From the IMG/VR virus record IMGVR_UViG_3300026512_000005, positions 51,991 to 115,990 of that record: a stretch of DNA of 64,000 nt; one strand, 5' to 3'. The translations under genes and the position numbers were made by a program. The notes beneath the pieces were generated by a model. The model was not told the DNA's origin. It worked only from the letters and a program-made list of their open reading frames with translations, and did no database searches. Each line of letters begins with the position of its first letter. Within the stretch, counting starts at the first letter, position 1. Origin of the DNA: a virus. Of this stretch, positions 17,697-27,827 are shown piece by piece.

Positions 17697-19271
17697 TTAT
17701 TTTTTTGTATAAAGTCTTACGGACTCTTTAATAATATGTGAAACTGACGAACGAACTAACTCCATACCAAGTTCAGTATTAGCTGTTGCAATCGCCTTGT
17801 ATTCTTTTAAAACTATCTCTTGATTTTTGTTAAAAGTAACCTGTACCGCTGAACCTATTTTCTCTGAAATAGGACTGGCTTTACCAAGTTTAGTAAGTGC
17901 CTTCTCAATATTATCAGAAGCTTTATCCACCGTTTTTGAAGCTTTAGCAACAGTACTTGAATATTTATTTATTTTAGACTGTGCTTTCTTACCATACTCT
18001 TTAAGTCTTTTAGCAACCTGCATTGCATCTATAGGTTCCATAGGTTTAATTAACTCTTCATCTATAGTGATATCTTCAACGTCTGGTTTTACAGTTACCG
18101 TATGAAATTGTATACCATTATAAACTTTCTTAGTGTCATTAAGAAGTTTTGTTAATCCCTCTTTACCTTGGTTTTCATATTTGTTACCATCTGCGTCCTT
18201 ACCATCTAAGAAATTCGTAACTAGTTCACCAGCATTATCTGTAAGTAATACAATCGAGATAACAGCCTTAGATGCCGTAATTGAAGCTACTCTAATAATA
18301 CTAGAATATGCTTCAGAAATTTTATCTTCTACATCTGTACCTTTCACGCTCAGATCAACCCCATTTAATAACTCTGTATCACCAGCACTTGATAATTGTT
18401 TAAGTAGATGGTTTTCATCATTAGGGATTACCGTTGCACATATATCTACTATAACTGCTTTATACGCGGCCTTTATTTCATCTTCATTATCGGCGTTATC
18501 CGATGTTTCTGAAACAGGTTTAATAGTTTCAGAAAGCGTTGTAAGCTTCGCGTCTAAACCGTTTATAAAAGTAAGTGCACTATCAACATTTGTACCTATT
18601 GTAGGTTTATCTAATAGTGAATCGATCACACGATATTGATCCATAAAGTAATCAGCATCAAGTTTATTATCATTTTGTAATGCGAAACCATAATGAGTAG
18701 CTAAACGCTTACGCACATCCTCAGAAAAGTTGTCTTTTTTAAGTTCAGTACGTTTCTCTTTTTTAGCTTTTTCTAAAAGTTTAACAAGGTCAGAACCCGT
18801 ATCTTCAGATTTACCGAATAACCCTTTAATGAAATCCTCAACTTTGGCTAGAAGATTACGGATATATTCCCATACTTTTTTGGCAGTGGTTTTAACAGCA
18901 TCCCACATACTTTTGAATACATCACCAGCAGACTCAACACCAGCAGTAACAGATTCTGTACCTGCCTTAATAGAAGTAGCAGTAACGTTTTTACCAATAA
19001 TGGCTAAACTTGTAGAAAGACTTTCCGCACCAGCTACTATAGCTGCATCAGCATCACCAGTTTTATCATAAATGGCAACAGATAACGCTTGACCACGTTC
19101 AATTGTGTCCATAGCTGTACCAAGTAAATCTATTTTTAAAGATTCTCTTTCAAGACTCTCTGTACCAGCCTGTACTCCAGCAAATGCATCCAGTGCATTA
19201 AAATCGTCTGATCTAAAATTACCACGTGTGCTTGACTCTGTACCAAGTTTAATATCTAATCCATTTATCAT
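17697..19271 (-). CDS. Internal head protein with multiple prohead cleavage sites (524 aa)
   Basis: The first 114 residues carry five copies of a Gly-x-Glu-Ser site: LGTES (9-13), AGTES (35-39), AGAES (80-84), AGTES (103-107) and AGVES (110-114). This is how prohead protease substrates look: T4 cuts after (L/I)xE and phiKZ relatives after (S/A)xE. Cutting at the last site would leave a mature protein starting with an amphipathic helix (residues 116-152, Trp, Val and Lys rich) and a helical body. It is probably packaged in the capsid and perhaps ejected with the DNA. The start follows AGGGAGAACAA. Scaffold is an alternative for the N-terminal part. Confidence 0.72.
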   Translation of the reverse strand: MINGLDIKLGTESSTRGNFRSDDFNALDAFAGVQAGTESLERESLKIDLLGTAMDTIERGQALSVAIYDKTGDADAAIVAGAESLSTSLAIIGKNVTATSIKAGTESVTAGVESAGDVFKSMWDAVKTTAKKVWEYIRNLLAKVEDFIKGLFGKSEDTGSDLVKLLEKAKKEKRTELKKDNFSEDVRKRLATHYGFALQNDNKLDADYFMDQYRVIDSLLDKPTIGTNVDSALTFINGLDAKLTTLSETIKPVSETSDNADNEDEIKAAYKAVIVDICATVIPNDENHLLKQLSSAGDTELLNGVDLSVKGTDVEDKISEAYSSIIRVASITASKAVISIVLLTDNAGELVTNFLDGKDADGNKYENQGKEGLTKLLNDTKKVYNGIQFHTVTVKPDVEDITIDEELIKPMEPIDAMQVAKRLKEYGKKAQSKINKYSSTVAKASKTVDKASDNIEKALTKLGKASPISEKIGSAVQVTFNKNQEIVLKEYKAIATANTELGMELVRSSVSHIIKESVRLYTKK

Positions 19272-19340
19272 TTGTTCTCCCTAAAGAATAATATTTTTTT
19301 TATTGTGAACTTCTATGTTCATGTGTCATACATAGTAACA

Positions 19341-19370
19341 CATTACTGTTTAACATTTTCTCAAGTAATG
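19341..19370 (-). terminator. Short stem-loop after the 626-aa gene
   Basis: CATTACT pairs with AGTAATG around a 16-base loop in the 125-base gap between two internal head protein genes. Weaker than the others; it may only attenuate transcription. Confidence 0.38.
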
Positions 19371-19396
19371 AGGTTAATGTATATTTTTTTACTATG

Positions 19397-21277
19397 TTAT
19401 TCTGCGATACCGGTTTCCGATAAAGCACTAACATTTATCATTTTATCTAATAAACGTTTTAGATCATCTTTTATAATTATAGTATTATTAGCCACAAAGA
19501 AACTAATGACATTTTTATTGTTAGCAGTGAGGTTATTAATATAATTACTAAGACTATTAGCAAACTCTGTTAATTCCTTTCTGTTCTTAACATACTTACC
19601 ATCTTTGGTTTTATTATCTTTACTAGTACGCTCTATAATCACATCTAATGTAAGTTTAAACTTGTCAATTATTTTCTTACTGGCTTCTAGACGTTCAACT
19701 CGTTTCTTAGAATCTTCTTTAAAAACTTTTACTTTCTTCTCTATACTATTATAGATATCATCGATACACCCCTCTACTTTATTAAGTTCTAATTTAACTT
19801 CTACCTCACTAAGTCTCATGATAGGATTTATATCTGTTTCACGTGCAATCTCTTGTATTTCATCGCCATAAACAGAAACTATATTAAATTTAGTTGTTCT
19901 AATATTAAAGTTTTTAAATACTTCTTTTATAAGAATTGAAATTATGTATAATACTTGGTGTATAGGTGCATCTGTTTTATTAACAGATAAAGGTATTTTC
20001 GATTCTGTCGAAATGCGTTCTATGTTTGTACCAAATTTTTCATACAGTTGATTGATTTCTTCTTCAGTACGTTCACCACTACTTACAGGAGCTGCATCTT
20101 CTATTATATGTTCTAGTTCATTTACCAGTTTACCATACTCTTTAAAACGTTCCTTGGCTTTAGGTAGGGTTGTCACAAAAATTTCATCAGTACTATGTCC
20201 AACGATGGTGTAGTCTAAATCTTCGAGGGAAGATACCTTACTCAAAACTTTTATGAAATCATGTTCATACAAGTCAAATTCATCTCGTGTTTCGTTATAA
20301 TATTTATCAGCTTCAGAATTACTAAAGACAGTTATAATGTGTCGTATGACATCAAGTATACCGCCATTCTCAGTAATACCCATTTCATATAGTGTGGTTA
20401 TTCTTGCTTCTTTAGACGTGATGTCATTTTTTGTAGCTTTATCTAGGATAGTGAGGAATTTACCATATAGACTAAGGAAGTCTTTACCACTCTCTATATC
20501 CTTCGTAATAATAGTCTCAGTGCTATCAAGAATTTTAAATGCCTCGAATGATTGGTCAAAACTAAATATCCTATCTATGTTGTTATTAAAGTCTGTAAGA
20601 AACTTTATTATATCAGAATAATTTAGCTCACCGTTAGTAATCCCATCATTTACTATAAAAAGAGCTGGTATATTGGCCAAGAACTTTTTGGTTTCTTTTA
20701 GATTAACCTCTAAGTCATTTTTAATATTGGCTTTGAAGTTAGTACCCATTTTATTGGCATTGGTTCTATCTACGATTATTTGTTCTTTAACTTCAGTGTA
20801 CTTATCTTTTAATGACTTCGTCTTATTATTCTTTTCATCTTCTTTTTTCTCTTTAAAGAAACTTGTAAAGAAGTCGACTATACCCTCTATTAGCTTTGTT
20901 AGTAAATCGACAATTTTACTAATAATACTGGCTATTGCATCGAAAATAGCTTGTATAAAATTACTAATACTATCCATTATAGATTCCGTGCCGGCGGTTA
21001 TGTTAGTATTAGGATTAAAGTATTGACTATAATCCATACCAGTTAATGTGGCAACGGTTTCCATAGTATCTGTTACCTGATTTATTATATATGGTTTACC
21101 GTTACTGATACAAGTATTAGTATAGTTTAGAGCTTGTTCACTTACTTCGATACCTTTTACCAGTATACTGGCCTCTGTCTCTGCCTGATGTATAACCGTT
21201 GATAGTCGAGTAATATGTTCATATTTTTCTAAAAGGGTTTTTTCATAACCCTCATCCTGTTTAGTAACTACTATCAT
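19397..21277 (-). CDS. Internal head or ejected protein with cleavage site and hydrophobic helix (626 aa)
   Basis: Contains AGTES at residues 95-99 and a weaker KGIEV at 41-45, the same site type as the neighbouring 524-residue protein. Directly after the main site comes a long hydrophobic and amphipathic stretch (about 100-142, ISNFIQAIFDAIASIISK onward), ending in a charged KEKKEDEKNN cluster. The rest is helical and charged, with a coiled-coil-like region near 520-575. Processing would free a protein with a membrane-active N-terminus. The start follows AGGAGTGGTAT. The adjacent 311-residue gene is ten bases upstream. Confidence 0.68.
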   Translation of the reverse strand: MIVVTKQDEGYEKTLLEKYEHITRLSTVIHQAETEASILVKGIEVSEQALNYTNTCISNGKPYIINQVTDTMETVATLTGMDYSQYFNPNTNITAGTESIMDSISNFIQAIFDAIASIISKIVDLLTKLIEGIVDFFTSFFKEKKEDEKNNKTKSLKDKYTEVKEQIIVDRTNANKMGTNFKANIKNDLEVNLKETKKFLANIPALFIVNDGITNGELNYSDIIKFLTDFNNNIDRIFSFDQSFEAFKILDSTETIITKDIESGKDFLSLYGKFLTILDKATKNDITSKEARITTLYEMGITENGGILDVIRHIITVFSNSEADKYYNETRDEFDLYEHDFIKVLSKVSSLEDLDYTIVGHSTDEIFVTTLPKAKERFKEYGKLVNELEHIIEDAAPVSSGERTEEEINQLYEKFGTNIERISTESKIPLSVNKTDAPIHQVLYIISILIKEVFKNFNIRTTKFNIVSVYGDEIQEIARETDINPIMRLSEVEVKLELNKVEGCIDDIYNSIEKKVKVFKEDSKKRVERLEASKKIIDKFKLTLDVIIERTSKDNKTKDGKYVKNRKELTEFANSLSNYINNLTANNKNVISFFVANNTIIIKDDLKRLLDKMINVSALSETGIAE

Positions 21278-21286
21278 ATACCACTC

Positions 21287-22222
21287 CTAATTTTGTTCTC
21301 TGATTTTCTCTATCTTAAGTTTTAGCTTGTTCACTTTAGTTTCATAATACGCTATAGCTTTAGATACCTCAGCATTAGGTGTATTGCTATTTTGGTTACG
21401 TAATTCCAATAAACGTAATTCCAATAGCTGTACGTCTTCTTTATATCCTTCCAAACGCAGTACTTGCATATCTATTAGAAATATTCTTAGATGATAAATG
21501 GGATTACCTATAAAGTTACGCGAGATATCAGCGTGTGCCTTTCTTTCTTCTTTAAATTTAAAATAACCCATAAAACGTTTAGTTAAAGTTTGTGTATAGA
21601 AGTCTTTTATACCAAAACTGTCTGAGAAAAAGTCCATAACTAAGTCAACAGGTATAGTAGATTCATCTTCTTGTTTAAGTGTTTTAATAGTAGGTATGTT
21701 ACCTATCGTTTTAACGACTTTATCTAAATCAGATTTCTCCAACTCAGGAATCATTTTGATTAACGTCATTAACTTATTAGCATTTTTAAGTTTGACACCT
21801 TTTTCTAAATCTGAGTCTGACTTAGTATAAAAGGTTGCTATTATATATGCAAATACTTCTAATATCTCTATAGAAAGGAAAATACCCTCACTAACTAAAG
21901 CTAACGCAATTTTACTATTAAGATTATGCGTGTTAGATGTAATAGTATCTGGTAGTTCCTCAGCTACTCTCTGTTTTAAGTCTGAAAGTATGTGTTTATA
22001 CTTAGATACAATATTATCAACTCTCTTAAAGAAATCTGAATCAGATTTTAATTTCAATTGTGAAAATAGAATATTATCAGATAACTCGTCATGTGTAGTA
22101 GCTTCTTTTTGTAACCCATCGAGAGCTGGTAATACCTCTTTAACAATACTACGTTCTATATTATCTATCATATCCAAAAGGTCATCTCTTTTAAATATTG
22201 TTGTATGTAATTTGTATTTCAA
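21287..22222 (-). CDS. Helical probable virion protein, TTG start (311 aa)
   Basis: The best start is TTG at 22222 (MKYKLHTTIFKRDD), with AAGGATAAGAA just before it. The next in-frame ATG lies 17 codons later, without a good site. The protein is almost entirely helical, with heptad-like Leu spacing near the C-terminus (QLLELRLLELRNQ and VNKLKLKIEKIREQN), suggesting a coiled coil. It lacks an obvious Gly-x-Glu-Ser site. It lies between two genes with such sites and is probably part of the same internal head group. Confidence 0.62.
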   Translation of the reverse strand: MKYKLHTTIFKRDDLLDMIDNIERSIVKEVLPALDGLQKEATTHDELSDNILFSQLKLKSDSDFFKRVDNIVSKYKHILSDLKQRVAEELPDTITSNTHNLNSKIALALVSEGIFLSIEILEVFAYIIATFYTKSDSDLEKGVKLKNANKLMTLIKMIPELEKSDLDKVVKTIGNIPTIKTLKQEDESTIPVDLVMDFFSDSFGIKDFYTQTLTKRFMGYFKFKEERKAHADISRNFIGNPIYHLRIFLIDMQVLRLEGYKEDVQLLELRLLELRNQNSNTPNAEVSKAIAYYETKVNKLKLKIEKIREQN

Positions 22223-22231
22223 TTCTTATCC

Positions 22232-23326
22232 TTAAAATGGTGATTTATTCTGCATAAGTTCTTTAACAACTTTTGATATGTCCGAGTCTTTCTCTTTCTT
22301 AAGCATCGCGAAAGATAAAACACTGAAACCTGGAATACTATCTATGAAGTATGTTAGTTCTTCCCTTTCAACATCTACAAATGTGATACTGAATGCCATA
22401 AGGTCATCTGCTAATTTGTCCTTGTACAAGTCTTTGTGGACATTACCCTTTAATAACTTATTAACTGTAGTTTCATATTCGCTACTAAATAAATAGATAT
22501 TAAAATTTTTACTAAATGAGTTTTGATTATGTAGTAAATCTTTAAATGTAGACACCTTGTCGGTCTTGTTTAGATACTTAGCAAAGTCATTACTGTTGGT
22601 AAGTTTATGGTTCTTGTATTCTTTAACCAAACTAGTTGCGGTTATAATGTCCATGAATGATTTTAAACCCGCTTTATAATCGTTTATAACATCAGATAAA
22701 TATTTACCATTGTTACTTGCTATACGATTGTGTATTAGCGTATGTACATTTGTAAACGTAATATTCGGATATATGATAACTGGTATAACTAATACTCTAG
22801 CGTCACCACTACCATTACTAAAACTAACCTGTACTTCATAAGTGTTAATAAAACTCGCTACATCTTTCTGTATAGCCAAGTTATTATCAACTGTTTTATT
22901 GGATGCTTCTGTAGCTGGTAACAATGTGTTACTATTTAATAAATCACTTACATAGTCAAATGACTCTATACCTGCCTTATAAAGTTCATATGCTTTATTA
23001 GCACTATCATATGGGTTTATCTTATTAATAGCAATCATTGGCTCAACATTATGCATTTCTACCATAACACGAATAGCCTGTGTTACTATTCCTGTAAAAG
23101 TCATCATCTGTGTTTTAACTAAATCCTTAAATACGGTATTATCCATATACTTAAGTTTATCATCAACAACCACATTCGGAGTTATAATAAATTTAGACAT
23201 CATCTTAGTAATTTTACCACTACTAACTATATCTGGTGCTAAATCTAACACATTCTCTTTCTCTTCATAAATGTTTTTAACGAGATTACCTATAACAAAC
23301 ATACCATTTTTAATTCCACTGGCCAT
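22232..23326 (-). CDS. Probable internal head protein (364 aa)
   Basis: The start at 23326 (MASGIKNGMFVIGN) has an ideal AAGGAG 5 bases upstream. A longer in-frame ATG at 23359 lacks one. One AGIES site occurs in YKAGIESFDYVSD at about residues 120-124, matching the site type in the neighbouring genes. The remainder is mixed alpha/beta, with a Lys-rich C-terminus. It is the promoter-proximal gene of the four-gene run 23326-17697, which appears dedicated to internal capsid content. Confidence 0.62.
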   Translation of the reverse strand: MASGIKNGMFVIGNLVKNIYEEKENVLDLAPDIVSSGKITKMMSKFIITPNVVVDDKLKYMDNTVFKDLVKTQMMTFTGIVTQAIRVMVEMHNVEPMIAINKINPYDSANKAYELYKAGIESFDYVSDLLNSNTLLPATEASNKTVDNNLAIQKDVASFINTYEVQVSFSNGSGDARVLVIPVIIYPNITFTNVHTLIHNRIASNNGKYLSDVINDYKAGLKSFMDIITATSLVKEYKNHKLTNSNDFAKYLNKTDKVSTFKDLLHNQNSFSKNFNIYLFSSEYETTVNKLLKGNVHKDLYKDKLADDLMAFSITFVDVEREELTYFIDSIPGFSVLSFAMLKKEKDSDISKVVKELMQNKSPF

Positions 23327-23421
23327 TACGACTCCTTGTTTTAAACTAATAAATTTCATTTTAATAGGTGGGTTATAATGATTTTATCTTGATTATATTA
23401 ATACTTAGGAGTATATACAAG

Positions 23422-24504
23422 ATGAAAATTAATTTAAACATAGATGATTACATGGAAGCATCTGGTGTTACCGACATGTCTAGAGTTGTTTCCAATACTC
23501 TCTATGGATTTAAACACAACAATCACTTACCAATGATACCATCTAATAAAGATTATAATGGACACGTATTTTTCACAAGACCACAATTAAATCTTACAGA
23601 TAGGAATTTAAAGAAGATACGACACATGTATAAATTTCTTAATAAGGAGAAGTTATCTATACAACGTACTGTTAGGTGTTTATTAGACCCAAGGTTACAG
23701 TACGGCGTTAGTCACCCTATGTATAAACAGGATAAGTTAAGTGCACCATTAGTAGACCAATTTAGTCCGTTCATACCTGTCATGTCTAATACAATAAAAA
23801 CACTATCAGGATGGCCTGATATAACTACTCCTACATATACAAGTAGTGCTGGTCTACGTAAGGAACAGTGGGCAATGGTTGATGGTACATACGAAGTAAA
23901 TGATGTATTTGAATTAAATGCTGTATTTATGAACTTTGTTAATGAACCTATAAGTACGATAATGGAATTATGGAACAGGTACCCATCATTGGTTTTTGAA
24001 GGTTCATTATATCCTTATATAGATTTCATACTAGAGAATGAATTTGATTACAATACAAGAATTTACAGATTTATAACTGATGAAAATGGTATAATAAAAA
24101 AGTCTGCCGCTACTGGTGCATCTTTTCCATTGGGTGAACCTACTGGGAAAGCTTTCGACCTTACATATGGTAAAAGTTATAGTGAGCAAAATAAAGATAT
24201 AACAGTTAAGTTTGTATGCATGGGTGCTAACTATAATGATGATATTACTCTATTAGAGTTTAATAAAACCGCTGCTATTTTTAATACAGATGTAAGACAA
24301 TATTTACAAGGCGACACTTCTCATATGGAGGTAATTCCAAGAGATCTTTTACAGGCTTTTGAGAATAGAGGGTACCCTATTGTAGATTTGGATACATATG
24401 AACTAAAATGGATAATTAATAAGAATGATAAAACTTATAAACGTGTAATGAGTATATTAAAAGATAATGACGAATTATCTAAAATAGATAGACCTATATA
24501 TTAA
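23422..24504 (+). CDS. Conserved jumbo-phage virion protein (360 aa)
   Basis: The start at 23422 (MKINLNIDDYMEAS) has AGGAG 10 bases upstream. An ATG at 23368 is rejected for lack of a site. Blocks such as GHVFFTRPQLNLTDRNL, LSGWPDITTPTYTS and NEFDYNTRIYRFITD look like a virion protein class I recall from several giant phages, where the function is unproven. It is followed 12 bases later by the 945-residue structural gene. No enzymatic motif is visible. A tail or baseplate component is the likeliest role. Confidence 0.62.
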   Translation: MKINLNIDDYMEASGVTDMSRVVSNTLYGFKHNNHLPMIPSNKDYNGHVFFTRPQLNLTDRNLKKIRHMYKFLNKEKLSIQRTVRCLLDPRLQYGVSHPMYKQDKLSAPLVDQFSPFIPVMSNTIKTLSGWPDITTPTYTSSAGLRKEQWAMVDGTYEVNDVFELNAVFMNFVNEPISTIMELWNRYPSLVFEGSLYPYIDFILENEFDYNTRIYRFITDENGIIKKSAATGASFPLGEPTGKAFDLTYGKSYSEQNKDITVKFVCMGANYNDDITLLEFNKTAAIFNTDVRQYLQGDTSHMEVIPRDLLQAFENRGYPIVDLDTYELKWIINKNDKTYKRVMSILKDNDELSKIDRPIY

Positions 24505-24516
24505 AAAAGGATAGTT

Positions 24517-27354
24517 ATGAATAAACATGAACAACTTATGAAGGAATTACAGGTAGCTGTGTATGACCCAAATATAATACAGATAAAAAGTTTAAAATTA
24601 TTACAAGCACAGTTGAATGGCGAATGTAATATACCTGATGCCACTAATCCGTTTATATTCCTTATGGAGAATAACGCAATGGTAACAAGTGCCGCAGTAC
24701 ATGAAACTGCAGTTAATTTTAGACGAACCTATCCAGAATTGGCAACCAGTAAAACCGATCTATATGGACATATAAATACTAACGAGGTTAATAATATATT
24801 TGCCGGACCCAGTAAGGCTATGTTTAATATATATCTAGGTGCAGATGAAATAATGAAGTTCGGTAAAATCACTGGTACATTTAGTAGCATTATAGTCCCT
24901 AAGTTCAGTAATATAACTGTTGATGAAATAACATTTACTTTATTAAATGATTTACAGATTTACCTATATAGTAATGGTAAAACTTTTGCCAAATACACTT
25001 ATAACAACATAGAAATAGGTGTTAATACAGATAACATTTTAAAGTCTACATTGGTAAGTGATAAAAACGGTAAAAAATGGTTAATGGTTGAGTTGGAAAT
25101 ACAGCAACTTAAGCGTTACACTTTCAGAGAAACACTTATGAACAGTGTACCATTTAATACAACATTTAACCTAGGTGATGATGAAAGATTCACATATATA
25201 GAAACTAGGAGCCTTAACAAACAAACCAGTGAAGTTATTAGATTACATACGACATTTAGTCAGTTTGTTTATAATCCCGACGTACCTACTATGATCATAA
25301 AACCAGATAACAATAAAATTAATTTGGAACTACCGGTTACTTATACTCTTAATAAATTAATCTCTAGCTTTATAGATGTAGAACTTTTTACCACACTAGG
25401 TAAAAGGATAATACCTCTTAATAAATATGACACACTTGATTATGTTTTTAAAGTGGTGTTACCTAATACAACAGATGAGTCAATTATAGGTATAAACAAC
25501 ATACCTATAAAAGTTAATTCTAACAGCTATACATATGGTGGGCAAGATGAGATAACCTTTAAATCACTTAAAAATAAAGTAATGAACTATGCTACTGGTG
25601 ATAATAACTTACCTATAACTACACATGAGATTAAAAGTAGAGTTGAAGAGTATGGTTATAAATTTAAACGCATAAATACATCCATACTTAAAAGTGAAGT
25701 TTTAATTACTAAAGATATAGGTGCGTTAGATTATGACCTAAAAACTAACTTAACCCTGATATCTGGAGATATTACAATTAAACCTGCCGATGTTACAAGT
25801 AGTAAAATACATATTATTAGTTCTACTAAGTTATCTATAGAGCCATTTCAGTTATTTAAGAATGTGAATGGTACAACTATACCGTTAAATGATGTAGAAA
25901 GAATTAAAGTTACTGAAGATGCTAAATCTAATATATCCGAGTATAATAAACAGAAGATATATTTTAACTTATATAAATATGTACTAGACTATAGTAGCCT
26001 TGTTAACGTACGTGTGTACGATGTTAACCAGCCAACTTTGAATAATGCCACTACGTTATATAACAGTAGTGAACTATATACCCCATTTGTCATTACAAAA
26101 CGTAACCTAGTGAACGTCGGTGGTAACTATAAAATTATCTATAACATAGTACCTAACAGTGAGATAGATAAGTTAGATCTAGATAAATTATTTGTTCAAC
26201 TTTATATACCGTTAGGTACTAATGAAAAAATATATTTTAAAGGTACATTCCACCGTACTGAAACAGACCTAGTGATGACCATAAACTTAAAACTTAGTTA
26301 TTATATAGATAAAGATAATAAGACAATGATAAGTACTGATGTCGGCGTTATTCGTAATGCCTATATAGATATTATCGCCCAAGGTAATATAACAATTTAT
26401 AGTGTCGACCAAGCTATGGTTACAAGTAGTAATATTAACCCTCCTGAAGTGGTTATTGATGAAAGTACTTTTGTAGTTTATAGTGAACATTTTAACTTAA
26501 CATTTGCCAAGAGTTTAGAACACCTATTTGTCAGCTATGCATTGGAGTATACCGATAGAAAATTTAAAACTTATGATAAAGATGTTTATAAGACATATGA
26601 TGCTGATGTCTATGAAACTGATGAAACTGGTACCATAAAAATAACTAAAACAAATGATAATGATGTAATCTTTAACATCCTACATAAAAAAGGCGATGTA
26701 ATGATGTATAGTGATAAACCTATTATTGTACACAAAAAAGGCGATATAATGCTAGATAGTGATATGATGCCTATTGTGGATCACATTTTAGGTATTAGTC
26801 ACAAACTTAACATATTACTAATGGAAGATCATTTCCTACGCACTACTAATGACATATATAAACGCTATCGTATAGATTACTTTATTAGGTTAACAGATAT
26901 CATAACTAAAGAATTAGAACCGATTGATAAAGAACTGTTGGACAATACTGCTATTAAGTTCTCACCTAATGTAAGTCTTAGTGATGTCTATATAGAGACT
27001 AATGGTGAAATTAAAAGTTACACTAACCAGATAAGTCCTACTATCAATATCTACTTAGGCAATGAAACCAGTTTAGAGGTAACCGATGAATTAGGAAAAC
27101 GTTTATATAACTATCTACAATCTAGATTGTACGAAAATGTAACTATACGCTCTATTGAAGATGGTCTAACTAAATTAATCGATACAGATATACTGACGAT
27201 AAAGTTAACAGATGTAACCCCAGATAATAACCTTAACATTCTGAATTATACCATGGAGAGTAGTAAGTTTATTATAAATAAAACTTTGACATTCTTAGAA
27301 GATAGTACACTTATAGTAAAACCAGAACTAAAGATAAACTTAATAACTATATAG
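24517..27354 (+). CDS. Large structural protein, probable baseplate or fibre component (945 aa)
   Basis: Starts MNKHEQLMKELQVAV after AAGGATAGTT. After a helical N-terminal 80 residues, the chain is almost continuously beta-rich, with many Thr, Asn and Asp residues, as in elongated tail or fibre proteins. A tandem duplication is visible: the 16-residue unit starting HKKGDVMMYSD is repeated at once as HKKGDIMLDSD. Two KTYD/VYKTYDADVYE repeats precede it. No catalytic site is seen. The stop codon lies in a 36-base palindrome shared with the converging gene. Confidence 0.6.
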   Translation: MNKHEQLMKELQVAVYDPNIIQIKSLKLLQAQLNGECNIPDATNPFIFLMENNAMVTSAAVHETAVNFRRTYPELATSKTDLYGHINTNEVNNIFAGPSKAMFNIYLGADEIMKFGKITGTFSSIIVPKFSNITVDEITFTLLNDLQIYLYSNGKTFAKYTYNNIEIGVNTDNILKSTLVSDKNGKKWLMVELEIQQLKRYTFRETLMNSVPFNTTFNLGDDERFTYIETRSLNKQTSEVIRLHTTFSQFVYNPDVPTMIIKPDNNKINLELPVTYTLNKLISSFIDVELFTTLGKRIIPLNKYDTLDYVFKVVLPNTTDESIIGINNIPIKVNSNSYTYGGQDEITFKSLKNKVMNYATGDNNLPITTHEIKSRVEEYGYKFKRINTSILKSEVLITKDIGALDYDLKTNLTLISGDITIKPADVTSSKIHIISSTKLSIEPFQLFKNVNGTTIPLNDVERIKVTEDAKSNISEYNKQKIYFNLYKYVLDYSSLVNVRVYDVNQPTLNNATTLYNSSELYTPFVITKRNLVNVGGNYKIIYNIVPNSEIDKLDLDKLFVQLYIPLGTNEKIYFKGTFHRTETDLVMTINLKLSYYIDKDNKTMISTDVGVIRNAYIDIIAQGNITIYSVDQAMVTSSNINPPEVVIDESTFVVYSEHFNLTFAKSLEHLFVSYALEYTDRKFKTYDKDVYKTYDADVYETDETGTIKITKTNDNDVIFNILHKKGDVMMYSDKPIIVHKKGDIMLDSDMMPIVDHILGISHKLNILLMEDHFLRTTNDIYKRYRIDYFIRLTDIITKELEPIDKELLDNTAIKFSPNVSLSDVYIETNGEIKSYTNQISPTINIYLGNETSLEVTDELGKRLYNYLQSRLYENVTIRSIEDGLTKLIDTDILTIKLTDVTPDNNLNILNYTMESSKFIINKTLTFLEDSTLIVKPELKINLITI
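26683..26781 (+). repeat. Tandem duplication of about 48 bases inside the 945-aa gene
   Basis: The unit encoding HKKGDVMMYSDKPIIV (26683-26730) is followed directly by a diverged copy encoding HKKGDIMLDSDMMPIV. The reading frame is kept. Confidence 0.7.
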
Positions 27355-27381
27355 ATAGGACATATGTCCTATCTATATAGT
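27346..27381. terminator. 36-base perfect palindrome between convergent genes
   Basis: ACTATATAGATAGGACAT is followed directly by its exact complement. It spans the stop codons of the 945-residue (+) and 151-residue (-) genes. Confidence 0.6.
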
Positions 27382-27824
27382 GTTATTTTTGTACCGGATG
27401 TTACGTAATCAATCTCTTCCTTGGTTAATCCACGTATACCAGTAGACAATAGTTGTAAAGCACTAAGTTTACCAGCTTCTAGTTCATGACGTTGTAACAA
27501 CATATTTTCTAACTTCTTGACAGAAGTTTCTATGTTAACAACGATCACTTCATTAATATAGTTAACTAAACGGCGTGCTGTATTTTGTATAACCTGATGT
27601 ATCTCAGTATCAGCATCATCGTTCTGAAATTTAAACTTAATGAAATCTGTATCGAATGCCATAAAGGCTAGTAATGCAGTTATCACATGAGCACGATGTT
27701 CAGGATTGTTCAATTCACCATATGAATTAACATTTAATCGTTTTACACTAGCTATAAACTCGTCCTCTATGCTATTTAGATTAGCCGTTACGTTAAGTTG
27801 GTTTTCTGTTATTTGTAAAGTCAT
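27369..27824 (-). CDS. Hypothetical helical protein (151 aa)
   Basis: The start MTLQITENQLNVTAN lies just after the stop of the 482-residue gene, and its AAAGGA site is inside that gene's last codons, so the two are coupled. The product is mostly helical, with a clear helix LENMLLQRHELEAGKLSAL. Unknown family. Coupling suggests it works with the membrane-spanning virion-type protein upstream. Confidence 0.66.
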   Translation of the reverse strand: MTLQITENQLNVTANLNSIEDEFIASVKRLNVNSYGELNNPEHRAHVITALLAFMAFDTDFIKFKFQNDDADTEIHQVIQNTARRLVNYINEVIVVNIETSVKKLENMLLQRHELEAGKLSALQLLSTGIRGLTKEEIDYVTSGTKITLYR

Positions 27825-27827
27825 TTA

